Positions 1-7,900 of a stretch of 10,058 nt of DNA are shown piece by piece. Position numbers and translations under genes: made by a program. Location: the NCBI GenBank assembly GCA_041584015.1, contig JBFHES010000176.1:1-10058 (forward strand), in the 5' to 3' direction. Source of the DNA: JBFHES01 sp041584015 (GTDB taxonomy: Bacteria; Bacteroidota; Bacteroidia; Bacteroidales; M50B96). The notes beneath the pieces are model-generated. The model had not been told where the DNA came from, searched no databases, and saw only the letters and a program-made list of their open reading frames with translations. Numbering within the stretch: the first letter of the stretch is position 1; each line of letters starts with the position of its first letter.

Positions 1-59
1 AGTTTGCTGTTGAAGCTCAAAAACTATTACAGATAAGTCTTGAAGGAAGTGTTGGATAG
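1..59 (+). CDS. sufB: SufB, Fe-S scaffold subunit (3' end only)
   Basis: Only the last 18 codons are present, in the frame beginning at position 3, ending in TAG at 57-59. They read FAVEAQKLLQISLEGSVG. An EGSVG-type end after an 'xAVExxxLL' helix is what I know from the C-terminus of SufB proteins, and the gene sits directly upstream of sufC as in standard sufBCD loci. SufB is the cytoplasmic scaffold subunit on which the nascent cluster is built, in complex with SufC and SufD. Its catalytic residues lie outside the window, so nothing can be said about its integrity. The identification rests on this short tail plus gene order. Confidence 0.85.
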   Translation, partial: FAVEAQKLLQISLEGSVG

Positions 60-267
60 AGAAGTATCAAGATATTAGAATCAAGATTATAGAAAAGGAA
101 TGAAAAATTCGGTGTTACATTTGAAAGAGAAAGAACAAGGCTTGCAAAATTTGATGATTCTGAGTTATGTTAATCATAATGTTGAAGATGCAAATTGAGT
201 ATAACGCAGTTATTTCCTAACAGATGAGACACAGCACAGAAGAAGTAAACAATAAAGTATATATATA
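60..267 (+). other. sufB-sufC gap, 208 bp, no convincing gene
   Basis: This stretch separates sufB from sufC, genes usually only a few bases apart. It holds a 14-bp tandem repeat (66-93). It also holds a lone TACATTTG (116-123) that fits the Bacteroidota -7 consensus TAnnTTTG, but I see no TTG-type -33 element at the right distance. A possible 32-codon ORF (ATG 100-102, stop 196-198) lies behind an A/G-rich stretch but has no recognisable family, so I do not call it. No strong terminator hairpin with a T-run is visible, so read-through from sufB to sufC is plausible. Whether sufC also has its own promoter cannot be settled from sequence. Confidence 0.5.
66..93 (+). repeat. 14-bp imperfect tandem repeat
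   Basis: Two adjacent 14-bp units, ATCAAGATATTAGA (66-79) and ATCAAGATTATAGA (80-93), agree at 12 of 14 positions and differ only by an AT/TA swap in the middle. The repeat starts 6 bp after the sufB stop codon. ATCAAGA-type short repeats are, from memory, common in intergenic DNA of some Bacteroidota genomes; that link is inference. No function can be assigned. Confidence 0.6.
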
Positions 268-1023
268 ATGTTACAGATAAAAGACCTAAAGGCGTCGATA
301 AACGGAAAGCAGATTTTGAAAGGGATCAACCTTGAGGTAAATCCAGGTGAAGTGCATGCAATTATGGGACCTAATGGTTCTGGTAAAAGTACACTTGCTG
401 CAGTGCTAACCGGCCGCGATATTTTTGATGTTGACGGTGGAGAGATTATTTATAATGGTAAAAACATTAATGATTTAAGCCCGGAAGACAGAGCTGGCGA
501 AGGTATGTTCCTCGGATTCCAATATCCTATTGAAATTCCAGGAGTAAGCATGACCAACTTTATGCGTGCTGCCATTAATGGTCAACGAAAATACAGAGGC
601 GAAGAGCCAATGAGTCCTGCTGATTTTCTAAAGTTAATGCGCGAGAAGAAAGAAGTAGTGGAGATTGATTCACGCCTAACCAACCGTGCAGTAAACGAAG
701 GATTCTCAGGTGGAGAGAAAAAGAAAAATGAAATTTTCCAGATGGCCATGCTTGAGCCAAAACTAGCTGTTTTAGATGAAACAGACTCTGGGTTGGATAT
801 TGATGCCTTAAGAATTGTAGCCAATGGCGTAAACAAATTAAAAGGACCGGATAATGCCACAATTGTAATTACTCACTACCAGCGCTTACTCGATTATATT
901 GTTCCTGATTTTGTACACGTACTGTACGAGGGACAAATTGTAATGACAGCAGGAAAAGAGTTGGCATTGCAACTTGAAGATAAAGGTTACGACTGGATTA
1001 AGAAGGAAGTAAACGCCCAGTAA
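268..1023 (+). CDS. sufC: SufC, Fe-S assembly ATPase
   Basis: SufC is the cytoplasmic ABC-type ATPase of the SufBC2D complex; its ATP hydrolysis drives the conformational change of SufB-SufD during cluster assembly. The 251-residue protein has the usual family length. Visible motifs are Walker A GPNGSGKST (34-42), the Q-loop Gln85 in GFQYPIEIPG, the SufC-type signature FSGGEKKKNE (146-155), Walker B LAVLDE (166-171) followed by the SufC-typical TDSGLD D-loop, and the switch His203 in ITHYQ. There is no transmembrane segment, as expected for this non-transporter ABC family. The ATG start gives the standard short N-terminus (MLQIKDLKA). The stop is 16 bp before sufD, so the two are surely co-transcribed. 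The upstream gap to sufB is unusually long. Confidence 0.98.
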   Translation: MLQIKDLKASINGKQILKGINLEVNPGEVHAIMGPNGSGKSTLAAVLTGRDIFDVDGGEIIYNGKNINDLSPEDRAGEGMFLGFQYPIEIPGVSMTNFMRAAINGQRKYRGEEPMSPADFLKLMREKKEVVEIDSRLTNRAVNEGFSGGEKKKNEIFQMAMLEPKLAVLDETDSGLDIDALRIVANGVNKLKGPDNATIVITHYQRLLDYIVPDFVHVLYEGQIVMTAGKELALQLEDKGYDWIKKEVNAQ

Positions 1024-1027
1024 TTTT

Positions 1028-1034
1028 AGGAGAG
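1028..1034 (+). promoter_or_regulatory. Strong Shine-Dalgarno site of sufD
   Basis: AGGAGAG lies between the sufC stop and the sufD ATG, with GGAG ending 7 nt before the start codon. This is a textbook-quality ribosome binding site. It stands out because most other starts in this window have only A-rich leaders, as is common in Bacteroidota. Confidence 0.75.
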
Positions 1035-1039
1035 AGAAT

Positions 1040-2407
1040 ATGAGCCTGATAGTAGAACTTATTGATACAAAGAAAGAGCTGGTAGAGCAATTCAACCAGC
1101 ATATTGGCGAATTGGAAGCAAGTTCATCAGGTTTTATAAATGACTTAAGACACAAAGCACTTGAGCATTTTAAAAACTTGGGAATTCCTTCAACCAAAAA
1201 TGAAGATTACAAATACACCGATCTGCAACCTTGGTTTAAAAAAGAGTATAAATACAGATTTGCTCCAAAGCCGATAACATTCGCAATTGAAGACATTTTC
1301 AAATGCGATATCCCGGAACTAAATACCAATACCATCATTCTTTTAAACGGATGGTACTTAACCGAAGATGGGCCGTTAACAGAACTGCCAAACGGCATTA
1401 AAATGGGAAGCTTAGCACATGCTGCTAAAGCTTATCCAGAATTAGTTGAAGCCCATATTGGCAAATATGCCGATCCATCAAAAGACGGTTTGGTAGCACT
1501 CAACACTGCTTACATCCAGGACGGAATATTTATTCATGTTCCTAAGAATGCAGTTTTAGAAAAGCCGCTACAGATTATCAACATGCTACTCGACGAGGAG
1601 AGCCTGATGGTACAGCACCGCAACCTGTTTATTTTCGAAGAAGGTAGTCAGGCAAACATTGTGCTCTGCGATCACACGTTGAGTGAGCATGATTTTCTTA
1701 CGAATTCGGTTACCGAAGTGTTTGCTGGAAAAAATGCGCATTTCGATTTAACAAAAATGCAGAATGAGCATAACAATGCTGTTCAGTTGTCATCGACCTT
1801 CATACATCAGGAACGCGACAGTAAAGTAACCACCAACACAATTACCTTGCATGGCGGAATGATCAGGAATAATGTTCAGGTGCACATGGCAGATGAAGGT
1901 TGTGAAAATCAAACTTTCGGCATCTATTTAAGCGATAGAAACCAGCACATTGCCAGCCACACCATTGTAGAACATGCCAAGCCTAATTGCATCAGCAATC
2001 AAAAATTTAAAGGAGTACTAGACGATGTTGCAACTGGTGCATTTAATGGTCGTATTTTGGTAAAAGAAGATGCACAAAACACCCTGGCTTATCAAACGAA
2101 TAATAATATCTTGCTAACCGATGCAGCAACCATGAACACCAAGCCTCAGCTAGAGATTTATGCTGATGATGTAAAGTGTAGTCATGGCGCTACAGTAGGA
2201 CAGCTTGATGAGACAGCTTTATTCTATTTGCGTTCGCGCGGTATTGCTGAAAAAGAAGCACGCCTTTTATTAATGTATGCTTTTGCCGATGAAATTATTA
2301 ACGAGATTAGAGTACCCGTTCTTAAGGAAAGGGTTGAGCATCTTGTTGACAAAAGACTAAGAGGTGAACTTTCGCGTTGTAACAATTGTTCGATGAACTG
2401 TTGCTAG
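1040..2407 (+). CDS. sufD: SufD, Fe-S scaffold complex subunit
   Basis: SufD is the SufB paralogue that pairs with it and with SufC in the cytoplasmic SufBC2D scaffold. The 455-residue protein has an N-terminal helical region (1-70, including STKNEDYKYT), a long beta-rich SufB/SufD core (about 150-390) and a C-terminal helical part (about 390-445). The diagnostic motif KCSHGATVGQLDE (379-391) contains His382, matching the conserved SufD histidine at the SufB-SufD interface. The motif AFNGRILV (334-341) is also family-typical. The start is fixed by the strong Shine-Dalgarno site and by the 16-bp spacing to sufC. The last nine residues, CNNCSMNCC, hold four cysteines (447, 450, 454, 455), a feature absent from the E. 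coli protein as I remember it; it may be a lineage trait. The gene is intact, and 193 bp separate it from sufS. Confidence 0.97.
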   Translation: MSLIVELIDTKKELVEQFNQHIGELEASSSGFINDLRHKALEHFKNLGIPSTKNEDYKYTDLQPWFKKEYKYRFAPKPITFAIEDIFKCDIPELNTNTIILLNGWYLTEDGPLTELPNGIKMGSLAHAAKAYPELVEAHIGKYADPSKDGLVALNTAYIQDGIFIHVPKNAVLEKPLQIINMLLDEESLMVQHRNLFIFEEGSQANIVLCDHTLSEHDFLTNSVTEVFAGKNAHFDLTKMQNEHNNAVQLSSTFIHQERDSKVTTNTITLHGGMIRNNVQVHMADEGCENQTFGIYLSDRNQHIASHTIVEHAKPNCISNQKFKGVLDDVATGAFNGRILVKEDAQNTLAYQTNNNILLTDAATMNTKPQLEIYADDVKCSHGATVGQLDETALFYLRSRGIAEKEARLLLMYAFADEIINEIRVPVLKERVEHLVDKRLRGELSRCNNCSMNCC

Positions 2408-2600
2408 GCTAACAAAGGTTCTTTAAAATTGATATAAAAAGTTACTAGAAAAACGTAACCAATTTGTTTAGGCACGTATAACAAGATACTGTTTTTCTAC
2501 AGAAAATATTGAATGAGAGTGGGGGGAGTAATATTAATTATTACAACTCGCCAAAGTAACCCCCCTCTCTTTTCTCTTTAACCTCCAAAAAGTATCTACC
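2408..2600 (+). other. sufD-sufS gap, 193 bp, structured leader of sufS
   Basis: This stretch has no gene and contains the inverted repeat at 2515-2569. Upstream of it, TTTG (2463-2466) followed after 20 nt by TACTGTTTTT (2487-2496) is a weak match to the Bacteroidota promoter pattern: the -33 element and spacing are acceptable, but the -7 element is imperfect. Downstream of the repeat the sequence is pyrimidine-rich (TCTCTTTTCTCTTT), then A-rich up to the TTG start of sufS. An internal promoter or attenuator for sufS-sufE-sufT is possible but not shown. Confidence 0.4.
2515..2569 (+). repeat. G-run/C-run inverted repeat with nested hairpin before sufS
   Basis: GAGAG (2515-2519), a bulged T, then a run of six G (2521-2526) can pair with a run of six C (2560-2565) and the following TCTC, giving about 10 bp with one bulge. 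Inside it, GTAATA (2528-2533) and TATTAC (2539-2544) form a perfect 6-bp hairpin with a 5-nt loop. The run after the outer stem is TCTTTTCTCTTT, not an uninterrupted T-tract, so this could be a partial terminator/attenuator or an mRNA-stabilising stem between sufD and sufS. The pairing is visible; its role is inference. Confidence 0.55.
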
Positions 2601-3821
2601 TTGAAACTAGATGTAAAGAAAATACGAAACGATTTTCCAATTCTCTCTCGAGAGGTATATGGAAAACCATTGGTGTATCTTGACAACGCCGCAACGACGC
2701 AAAAACCTCAACAGGTAATCGATGCAATATCTAAGTTCTATTCGTACACCAATAGCAACATACATCGCGGAATTCATAGTTTAAGCGAAGAGTCAACCTT
2801 GCAATATGAAGCAGCCAGAAAAACAGTACAAAAGTTTATTGGCGCTCAACATGATCATGAGATTATTTTCACAGCTGGAGGAACAGCATCACTTAACGCC
2901 ATTGCTCATTCTTTTGGTTCAAAATATATTTCAGAAGGCGATGAAGTAATTATCACCGAAATGGAGCACCATGCGAACATAGTTCCATGGCAACTTATCT
3001 GCGATCAGAAAAGGGCCAGACTTATTGTCCTTCCGATTAATGATATCGGCGAACTTTGCCTGGATCAATTACCCGACCTATTTAATGAAAGAACAAAAAT
3101 ACTCAGCCTTACTCATGTATCTAATTCCTTAGGGACTATTAATCCTGTGAAGGAAATTGTAGCCCTCGCACATTCGCATAACATTCCAGTAGTACTCGAT
3201 GGTTGTCAGTCTATTCAACACGGCAAAGTTGATGTACAGGATCTGGATTGCGATTTCTTTGTTTTTTCAGGGCACAAACTTTATGCACCTACAGGAATAG
3301 GCGTTTTATACGGAAAAGAAAAATGGCTGAATGCCATGCCCCCCTATCAGGGAGGTGGCGACATGATTAAAAATGTAACTTTCGCAAAAACCATCTATAA
3401 CGAACTGCCTTTTAAGTTTGAGGCAGGAACTATGAACTATGTGGGAGCAGCTGCTCTGGCCTCGGCTATTGATTATGTTAGCAACATTGGATTAGACAAT
3501 ATTGCCACTTACGAAAGAGAGCTTTTAGCTTACGCTACCACTAAGCTGTCACAAATTGAAGGATTAAGATTAATTGGTACAGCGGCTAATAAAATAAGTG
3601 TTGTATCTTTTGTATTAGATGGTATTCATCAATACGATATTGGAATGATCCTCGATAAAATGGGCATTGCTATTCGTACAGGCACACATTGCACGGAGCC
3701 CGTAATGACCCATTTTGGGATAGATGGCACAGCCAGGCCATCGTTGGCATTTTACAATACCTACGAAGAAATTGATGCACTGGTGAGCGCTGTTGAGAAG
3801 GTAAAAATGATGTTTGGTTAA
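2601..3821 (+). CDS. sufS: SufS, group II cysteine desulfurase
   Basis: SufS is the PLP-dependent enzyme that removes sulfur from L-cysteine, leaving alanine and an enzyme-bound persulfide that is passed to SufE. The 406-residue protein has the normal length. Visible features are the N-terminal IRNDFPILSR and YLDNAATTQKP (26-36), the HHANIVPW motif (123-130), PLP-contacting Asp200 (VVLDGCQS), the PLP-binding Lys226 in FSGHKLYAPTG, and the catalytic Cys364 in RTGTHCTEPVM. In E. coli SufS, from memory, the residue two before the cysteine is His; here it is Thr. The start codon is TTG: no ATG lies in frame nearby, and the resulting MKLDVKKIRNDFP matches the family N-terminus. It shares strand with sufE and sufT and is preceded by a structured 193-bp gap. 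Confidence 0.97.
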   Translation: MKLDVKKIRNDFPILSREVYGKPLVYLDNAATTQKPQQVIDAISKFYSYTNSNIHRGIHSLSEESTLQYEAARKTVQKFIGAQHDHEIIFTAGGTASLNAIAHSFGSKYISEGDEVIITEMEHHANIVPWQLICDQKRARLIVLPINDIGELCLDQLPDLFNERTKILSLTHVSNSLGTINPVKEIVALAHSHNIPVVLDGCQSIQHGKVDVQDLDCDFFVFSGHKLYAPTGIGVLYGKEKWLNAMPPYQGGGDMIKNVTFAKTIYNELPFKFEAGTMNYVGAAALASAIDYVSNIGLDNIATYERELLAYATTKLSQIEGLRLIGTAANKISVVSFVLDGIHQYDIGMILDKMGIAIRTGTHCTEPVMTHFGIDGTARPSLAFYNTYEEIDALVSAVEKVKMMFG

Positions 3822-3887
3822 TATTAATATGTTAAAGCCAAAATAATGAACTGACATTGGTCAACTTTCGGGAAACCAATTAAAAAA

Positions 3888-3900
3888 TTATATTTCTTTG
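3888..3900 (+). promoter_or_regulatory. Weak candidate promoter before sufE
   Basis: TTATATTTCTTTG followed by CAAAA resembles the Bacteroidota -7 region (TAnnTTTG), but the TA is four rather than two bases before TTTG and no clear TTG -33 element is present. It lies in the 93-bp sufS-sufE gap, 14 bp before the sufE ATG, which would give a very short leader. A 6-bp inverted repeat, ATTGGT (3856-3861) / ACCAAT (3875-3880), lies just upstream and may be chance. Simple co-transcription from sufS is equally likely. Confidence 0.25.
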
Positions 3901-3914
3901 CAAAAAAACATAGT

Positions 3915-4340
3915 ATGAGTATTCAAGAAATTCAGGAAACAATAGTTGAAGAATTTGGGATGTTTGATGACTGGATGGATAAGTACAACTACCTCATTGA
4001 GATTAGCAAGGACTTACCAGACATTGACACGAAATTTAAAACAGAAGAGTATTTAATAAGTGGTTGCCAATCCAGAGTTTGGCTTCATTCCGATATAAAG
4101 GATGGGAAAGTAATATTTACTGCAGACAGCGATGCCATTATAGTAAAAGGAATAATTGCTTTGCTGGTTAGGGTAATGTCGAACCGCACACCACAAGAAT
4201 TAGTTGAAACAGATTTATTCTTTATCGACCAAATAGGATTAAAACAAAACCTTTCTCCTACGCGCTCTAACGGGCTTTTGGCAATGGTAAAGCAAATGAA
4301 ATTGTATGCAATTGCATACAATGCTAAATTGAATAGTTAA
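3915..4340 (+). CDS. sufE: SufE, sulfur-acceptor protein
   Basis: SufE accepts the persulfide sulfur from SufS on its active-site cysteine, stimulates the desulfurase and delivers sulfur to SufB in the cytoplasm. The 141-residue protein has the family length. The catalytic Cys51 is in SGCQSRVWL (49-57), and the C-terminal NLSPTRSNGL (112-121) is the conserved SufE signature. The N-terminus (about 10-45) contains the typical helix ending in LPDID. The ATG start follows an A-rich leader without a clear Shine-Dalgarno site. The stop is one base before the start of the DUF59 gene, so the pair is translationally linked. Confidence 0.97.
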   Translation: MSIQEIQETIVEEFGMFDDWMDKYNYLIEISKDLPDIDTKFKTEEYLISGCQSRVWLHSDIKDGKVIFTADSDAIIVKGIIALLVRVMSNRTPQELVETDLFFIDQIGLKQNLSPTRSNGLLAMVKQMKLYAIAYNAKLNS

Positions 4341-4341
4341 A

Positions 4342-4662
4342 ATGGGAAATACAGAATTTCTTCAACTTGAAGAGAAAATAATAGCAGCAATGCAGGATGT
4401 ATTCGATCCTGAGATTCCGGTTAACATTTACGACCTTGGACTTATTTACGAGGTAGATGTAAACGAGACCAACGATGTAAAAATAATGATGACCCTTACG
4501 GCTCCAAATTGTCCGGTTGCTGACACTTTACCGCTAGAAGTAAGGGATAAGGTAGCCGAGATTGAAGGTGTTAATTCTGCCGATGTAGAGATCACCTTCG
4601 ACCCGCCTTGGGACAAAGACATGATGAGCGAAGAAGCCAAACTCGATTTAGGCTTTTTATAA
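4342..4662 (+). CDS. sufT: SUF-associated DUF59/MIP18-family protein (SufT-like)
   Basis: This 106-residue protein belongs to the DUF59 (MIP18/FeS_assembly_P) family, whose bacterial members in suf loci act as accessory factors in Fe-S protein maturation in the cytoplasm. Visible motifs are VFDPEIPVNIYDLGLIYEV (20-38) with the family DPE at 22-24, the conserved cysteine Cys57 in TAPNCPVAD, and a C-terminal ITFDPPWDKDMMS (84-96) that is strongly conserved in this group. Its ATG starts one base after the sufE stop, and it is the last gene before the terminator at 4683. The symbol sufT is given by family and context; the exact step it serves (cluster carrier or maturation adaptor) cannot be read from sequence. 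Confidence 0.9.
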   Translation: MGNTEFLQLEEKIIAAMQDVFDPEIPVNIYDLGLIYEVDVNETNDVKIMMTLTAPNCPVADTLPLEVRDKVAEIEGVNSADVEITFDPPWDKDMMSEEAKLDLGFL

Positions 4663-4682
4663 GATATAATACTACAATATTT

Positions 4683-4719
4683 AAACGGTGATTCTGAGTA
4701 CAGAATCACCGTTTTTTTT
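4683..4719 (+). terminator. Intrinsic terminator of the suf locus
   Basis: A perfect 14-bp stem, AAACGGTGATTCTG (4683-4696) with CAGAATCACCGTTT (4701-4714), has a 4-nt AGTA loop and ends in eight consecutive T (4712-4719), the first three of which also pair in the stem. It begins 20 bp after the sufT stop. This is the clearest regulatory element in the window. The roughly 140 bp from here to the opposing secDF terminator show no gene or motif. Confidence 0.95.
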
Positions 4720-4860
4720 GCCTAATATATTAAGATGACTTTCAATTAAAGCTAAAGTCTAATTCTAGTGAGGGTTTGATTTGGAGTCAAGCTCTCTCTT
4801 TTCCACTATCAACGAAAAAAACAAAGCTACCACCCAACATCATTCTACAAAAAAGGGCAT

Positions 4861-4894
4861 AAAAAAATCCCCCTGACAACTCAGGAGGATTTTT
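4861..4894 (-). terminator. Intrinsic terminator of secDF
   Basis: AAAAATCCCCCTGA (4863-4876) and TCAGGAGGATTTTT (4881-4894) form a 14-bp stem with loop CAAC. Read as minus-strand RNA, the single mismatch becomes a G-U wobble and the stem is followed by the U-run encoded by A4861-4867. It lies 21 bp beyond the secDF stop codon. The structure is nearly symmetrical and might also stop plus-strand read-through. Confidence 0.88.
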
Positions 4895-4915
4895 GAAGTA
4901 TATTAACTATAAGAG

Positions 4916-7900
4916 TTATTTCGTTAAAATCTCGCCGTCTTTTCCACGCTTAATTGTATCGTAAGCAATTGGAGTTGCAATAAACAATGATGAGTAAGTA
5001 CCAACTACAACACCAATCATTAATGCGAATACAAAACCACGAATAGTTTCACCACCTAAGATAAAGATAGCAAGCAACACTACAAATGTACTTAAGGACG
5101 TACTAAATGTACGGCTAATAGTACTGTTCAATGCGTTGTTGTATACAAATACACGGTCGCGTTTTGGATGTAACTTAACACGCTCACGAATACGGTCAAA
5201 TACAACCACGGTATCGTTAATAGAGTAGCCAACCACTGTTAGAATTGCCGCAATAAATGCCTGGTCAATTTCTAATGAGAAAGGCAGGATACCATTAAAC
5301 AATGAGAATGTTCCTAATACAATAAGTGAATCGTGCACAAGTGCCGCAATCGCACCTAAACCAAACTGCCAGTAACGGAAACGTAATAATAAGTATACGA
5401 AGATAATTATCAATGAGAACAAGATCGCCCAGATAGCAGATGTCTTAATATCATCCGCAATGGTTGGTCCAACCTTCTGTGAACTCATTCTACCAATTGT
5501 TTTATCTTCTTTATCTGAAATAAAATCAGCGTAAGAAATGTCACCCAACAATGGCTTCAAACCTTTGTAAAGTTTCATTTCAACAACATCATCAGCATCA
5601 AATTCTGTATTCTTAATCATATTCTGGTAACGCTCATATGATACATTACCCATGATGTCGTTTAATTCGTCATAGAAAGCTTTCACATCAAGTTCAGCAC
5701 CATCTAATGAGTTATAATCAACAAGATACTTAGAAGTAATTTTCATCTGGTTGTCATTACCAAAAACTTTAACCTCAGGAGCTTCTTCAAATACAGTCTT
5801 TAACTGATTCTGAACATCCATTGAGGTTAACTCATTTTCGAAACGAACCACATACGTACGACCACCTTTAAAGTCTACACCGTAGTTAAGACCACGGGTA
5901 ATTAACGATCCTGCAGCAATAACAATTAAAACACCAGAGATGATATAGAATGTTTTACGTTTCTCGAGAAACTTAATTCCAAGGTTCTTAAATGCATTCT
6001 TTGTCATTGCAGTTGAGAAACTAATTTCAGACTCTTTATCTAATAATCTAATAAAGATTAATCGAGTAATAAAGATTGCAGTGAACAATGATGTTAAGAT
6101 ACCAATGATTAAAGTAGTAGCAAAACCCTGGATTGGTCCCTGACCAAAATACGCAAGAATTATCGCAGTAAGTAAGGTTGTAATGTTCGCATCAATAATA
6201 GCAGAATAAGCGTTGTTATAACCATCTTTAATAGCCAAGCGCATTCCTTTACCGGATTCAAGCTCTTCACGAATACGCTCATAAATAAGCACGTTCGCAT
6301 CAACCGACATACCAATTGTTAAGATAATACCAGCAATACCAGGAAGTGTTAACACAGCACCCAAGGATGCAAGCACACCTATAATAAAGAATACGTTTGT
6401 TATCAAAGCAACGTTTGCAACCCAACCTGCACGGTTGTAATAGAAGATCATATACATTAATACCAATGCAAAGGCAATTGCAAATGACCATAAACCAGAC
6501 TGAATTGCTTCTTTACCTAGTGAAGGACCAACAATCGCTTCTTCAATAATTCGTGCCGGAGCAGGAAGTTTACCTGACTTCAATACGTTTGCAAGGTCTT
6601 GCGCTTCCTGAATTGAGAACTGACCAGTAATACTTGAGTTACCATTCTTAATCTCACTGTTTACAGTTGGATATGAATAAACATAACCGTCGAGAACAAT
6701 TGCAATCTCTCGCTCAAGGTTGTCTTTTGTTAAGCGTGCCCAAATTTTAGAACCTGCTGTATTCATCGACATTGAAACCTCTGAGTTACTACCGTTCTGG
6801 CTAAACTCTGCACGTGCGTTGGTAATTACATCACCGCTTAGAGGAGCACGACCTGTACCTTTAATAGCTACTAATCGGAAGAATAATTCTGCTTCATCAA
6901 CAGCTTTAAATGTCCAATAGAAATGAAGATCTCTTGGGAATAAAGCTTTAACCTGCGGAAGGTTTAAATATGTATTTACTTTTCCAGTATCTTTCTTATT
7001 ACTATAACCAACAGTTGCACTATTTACCAATTGTTGATCTTGAGTAGTTGAAGGAGTTAAAACAGCAAACAATGGGAAATCTTTTCTCCACTGAACTTCG
7101 TCGAAACTAGTTGAGTCAGTTGCTAAAGAATCACTCTCCAGCTCATCTAATAATGATGGACTTGAAGTACTGTCTTTTGTTTCTTCAGTTAAAGCTGCTA
7201 AGTCTTCTGTTTGATCTTCAACAATCGCTGCATCATCAGCAACCACGTCTTCAGTATCTTCTAAATCACTTGTAGCCTGCTCAAGTTCTTTAATCTTGTC
7301 GTTTGCATCTAATAAGCTTTGATAGATTTCAGGTAACTTATAAGTTTCCCAAAACTCTAGGCTAGCTGTTCCCTGCAATAGGTTACGAACCCTTTCTGGT
7401 TCTTTAACACCCGGTAATTCAACAAGAATTCTACCTGAAGTTTCTAAACGCTGAATATTTGGTTGTGTAACACCAAACTTATCAATACGTGAACGAAGCA
7501 CGTTAAATGATACGTCAATTGCATTCTCAGTTTCCTGACGAATTACATCTAAAACTTCTTTGTTAGTAGAAGAATAAACAATTTTATCTTTTAACTCACG
7601 TGTAGCAAAAATCGTTGCTAACTGAGCATTAGGATCAATTTCATTAAAAGCACGACCAAATAATGTTACAAAATCTTCCTGTGTTTCGCGTTGTAGTACC
7701 TTAGCTCTATCGATTGCAGCTGTAAAAGCCGAATCGGTGCTATAACCTGACAATGATTTAATCACATCAACTACCGATACTTCCAGCGTTACGTTCATAC
7801 CACCTTTAAGGTCAAGACCAAGATTGATCTCTCTTTCTTTGCAATCCTTGTAGGAAAATTCCCTAAGCCATAGAAAGTTGAAAACTGTTTCACCCCATAC

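Noticed and set aside
100..198. 32-codon ORF in the sufB-sufC gap behind an A/G-rich stretch
   Set aside because: No recognisable family or domain, length within chance expectation for this base composition, and only a weak ribosome binding site.
3856..3880. 6-bp inverted repeat ATTGGT/ACCAAT before sufE as an operator
   Set aside because: Short arms with a 14-nt loop are expected by chance in AT-rich DNA and match no regulator site I recognise.
6300..6491. 63-codon ORF with many cysteines inside secDF
   Set aside because: Same strand but another frame of a strongly conserved SecD membrane segment; the Cys/Tyr-rich composition is that of an out-of-frame shadow.
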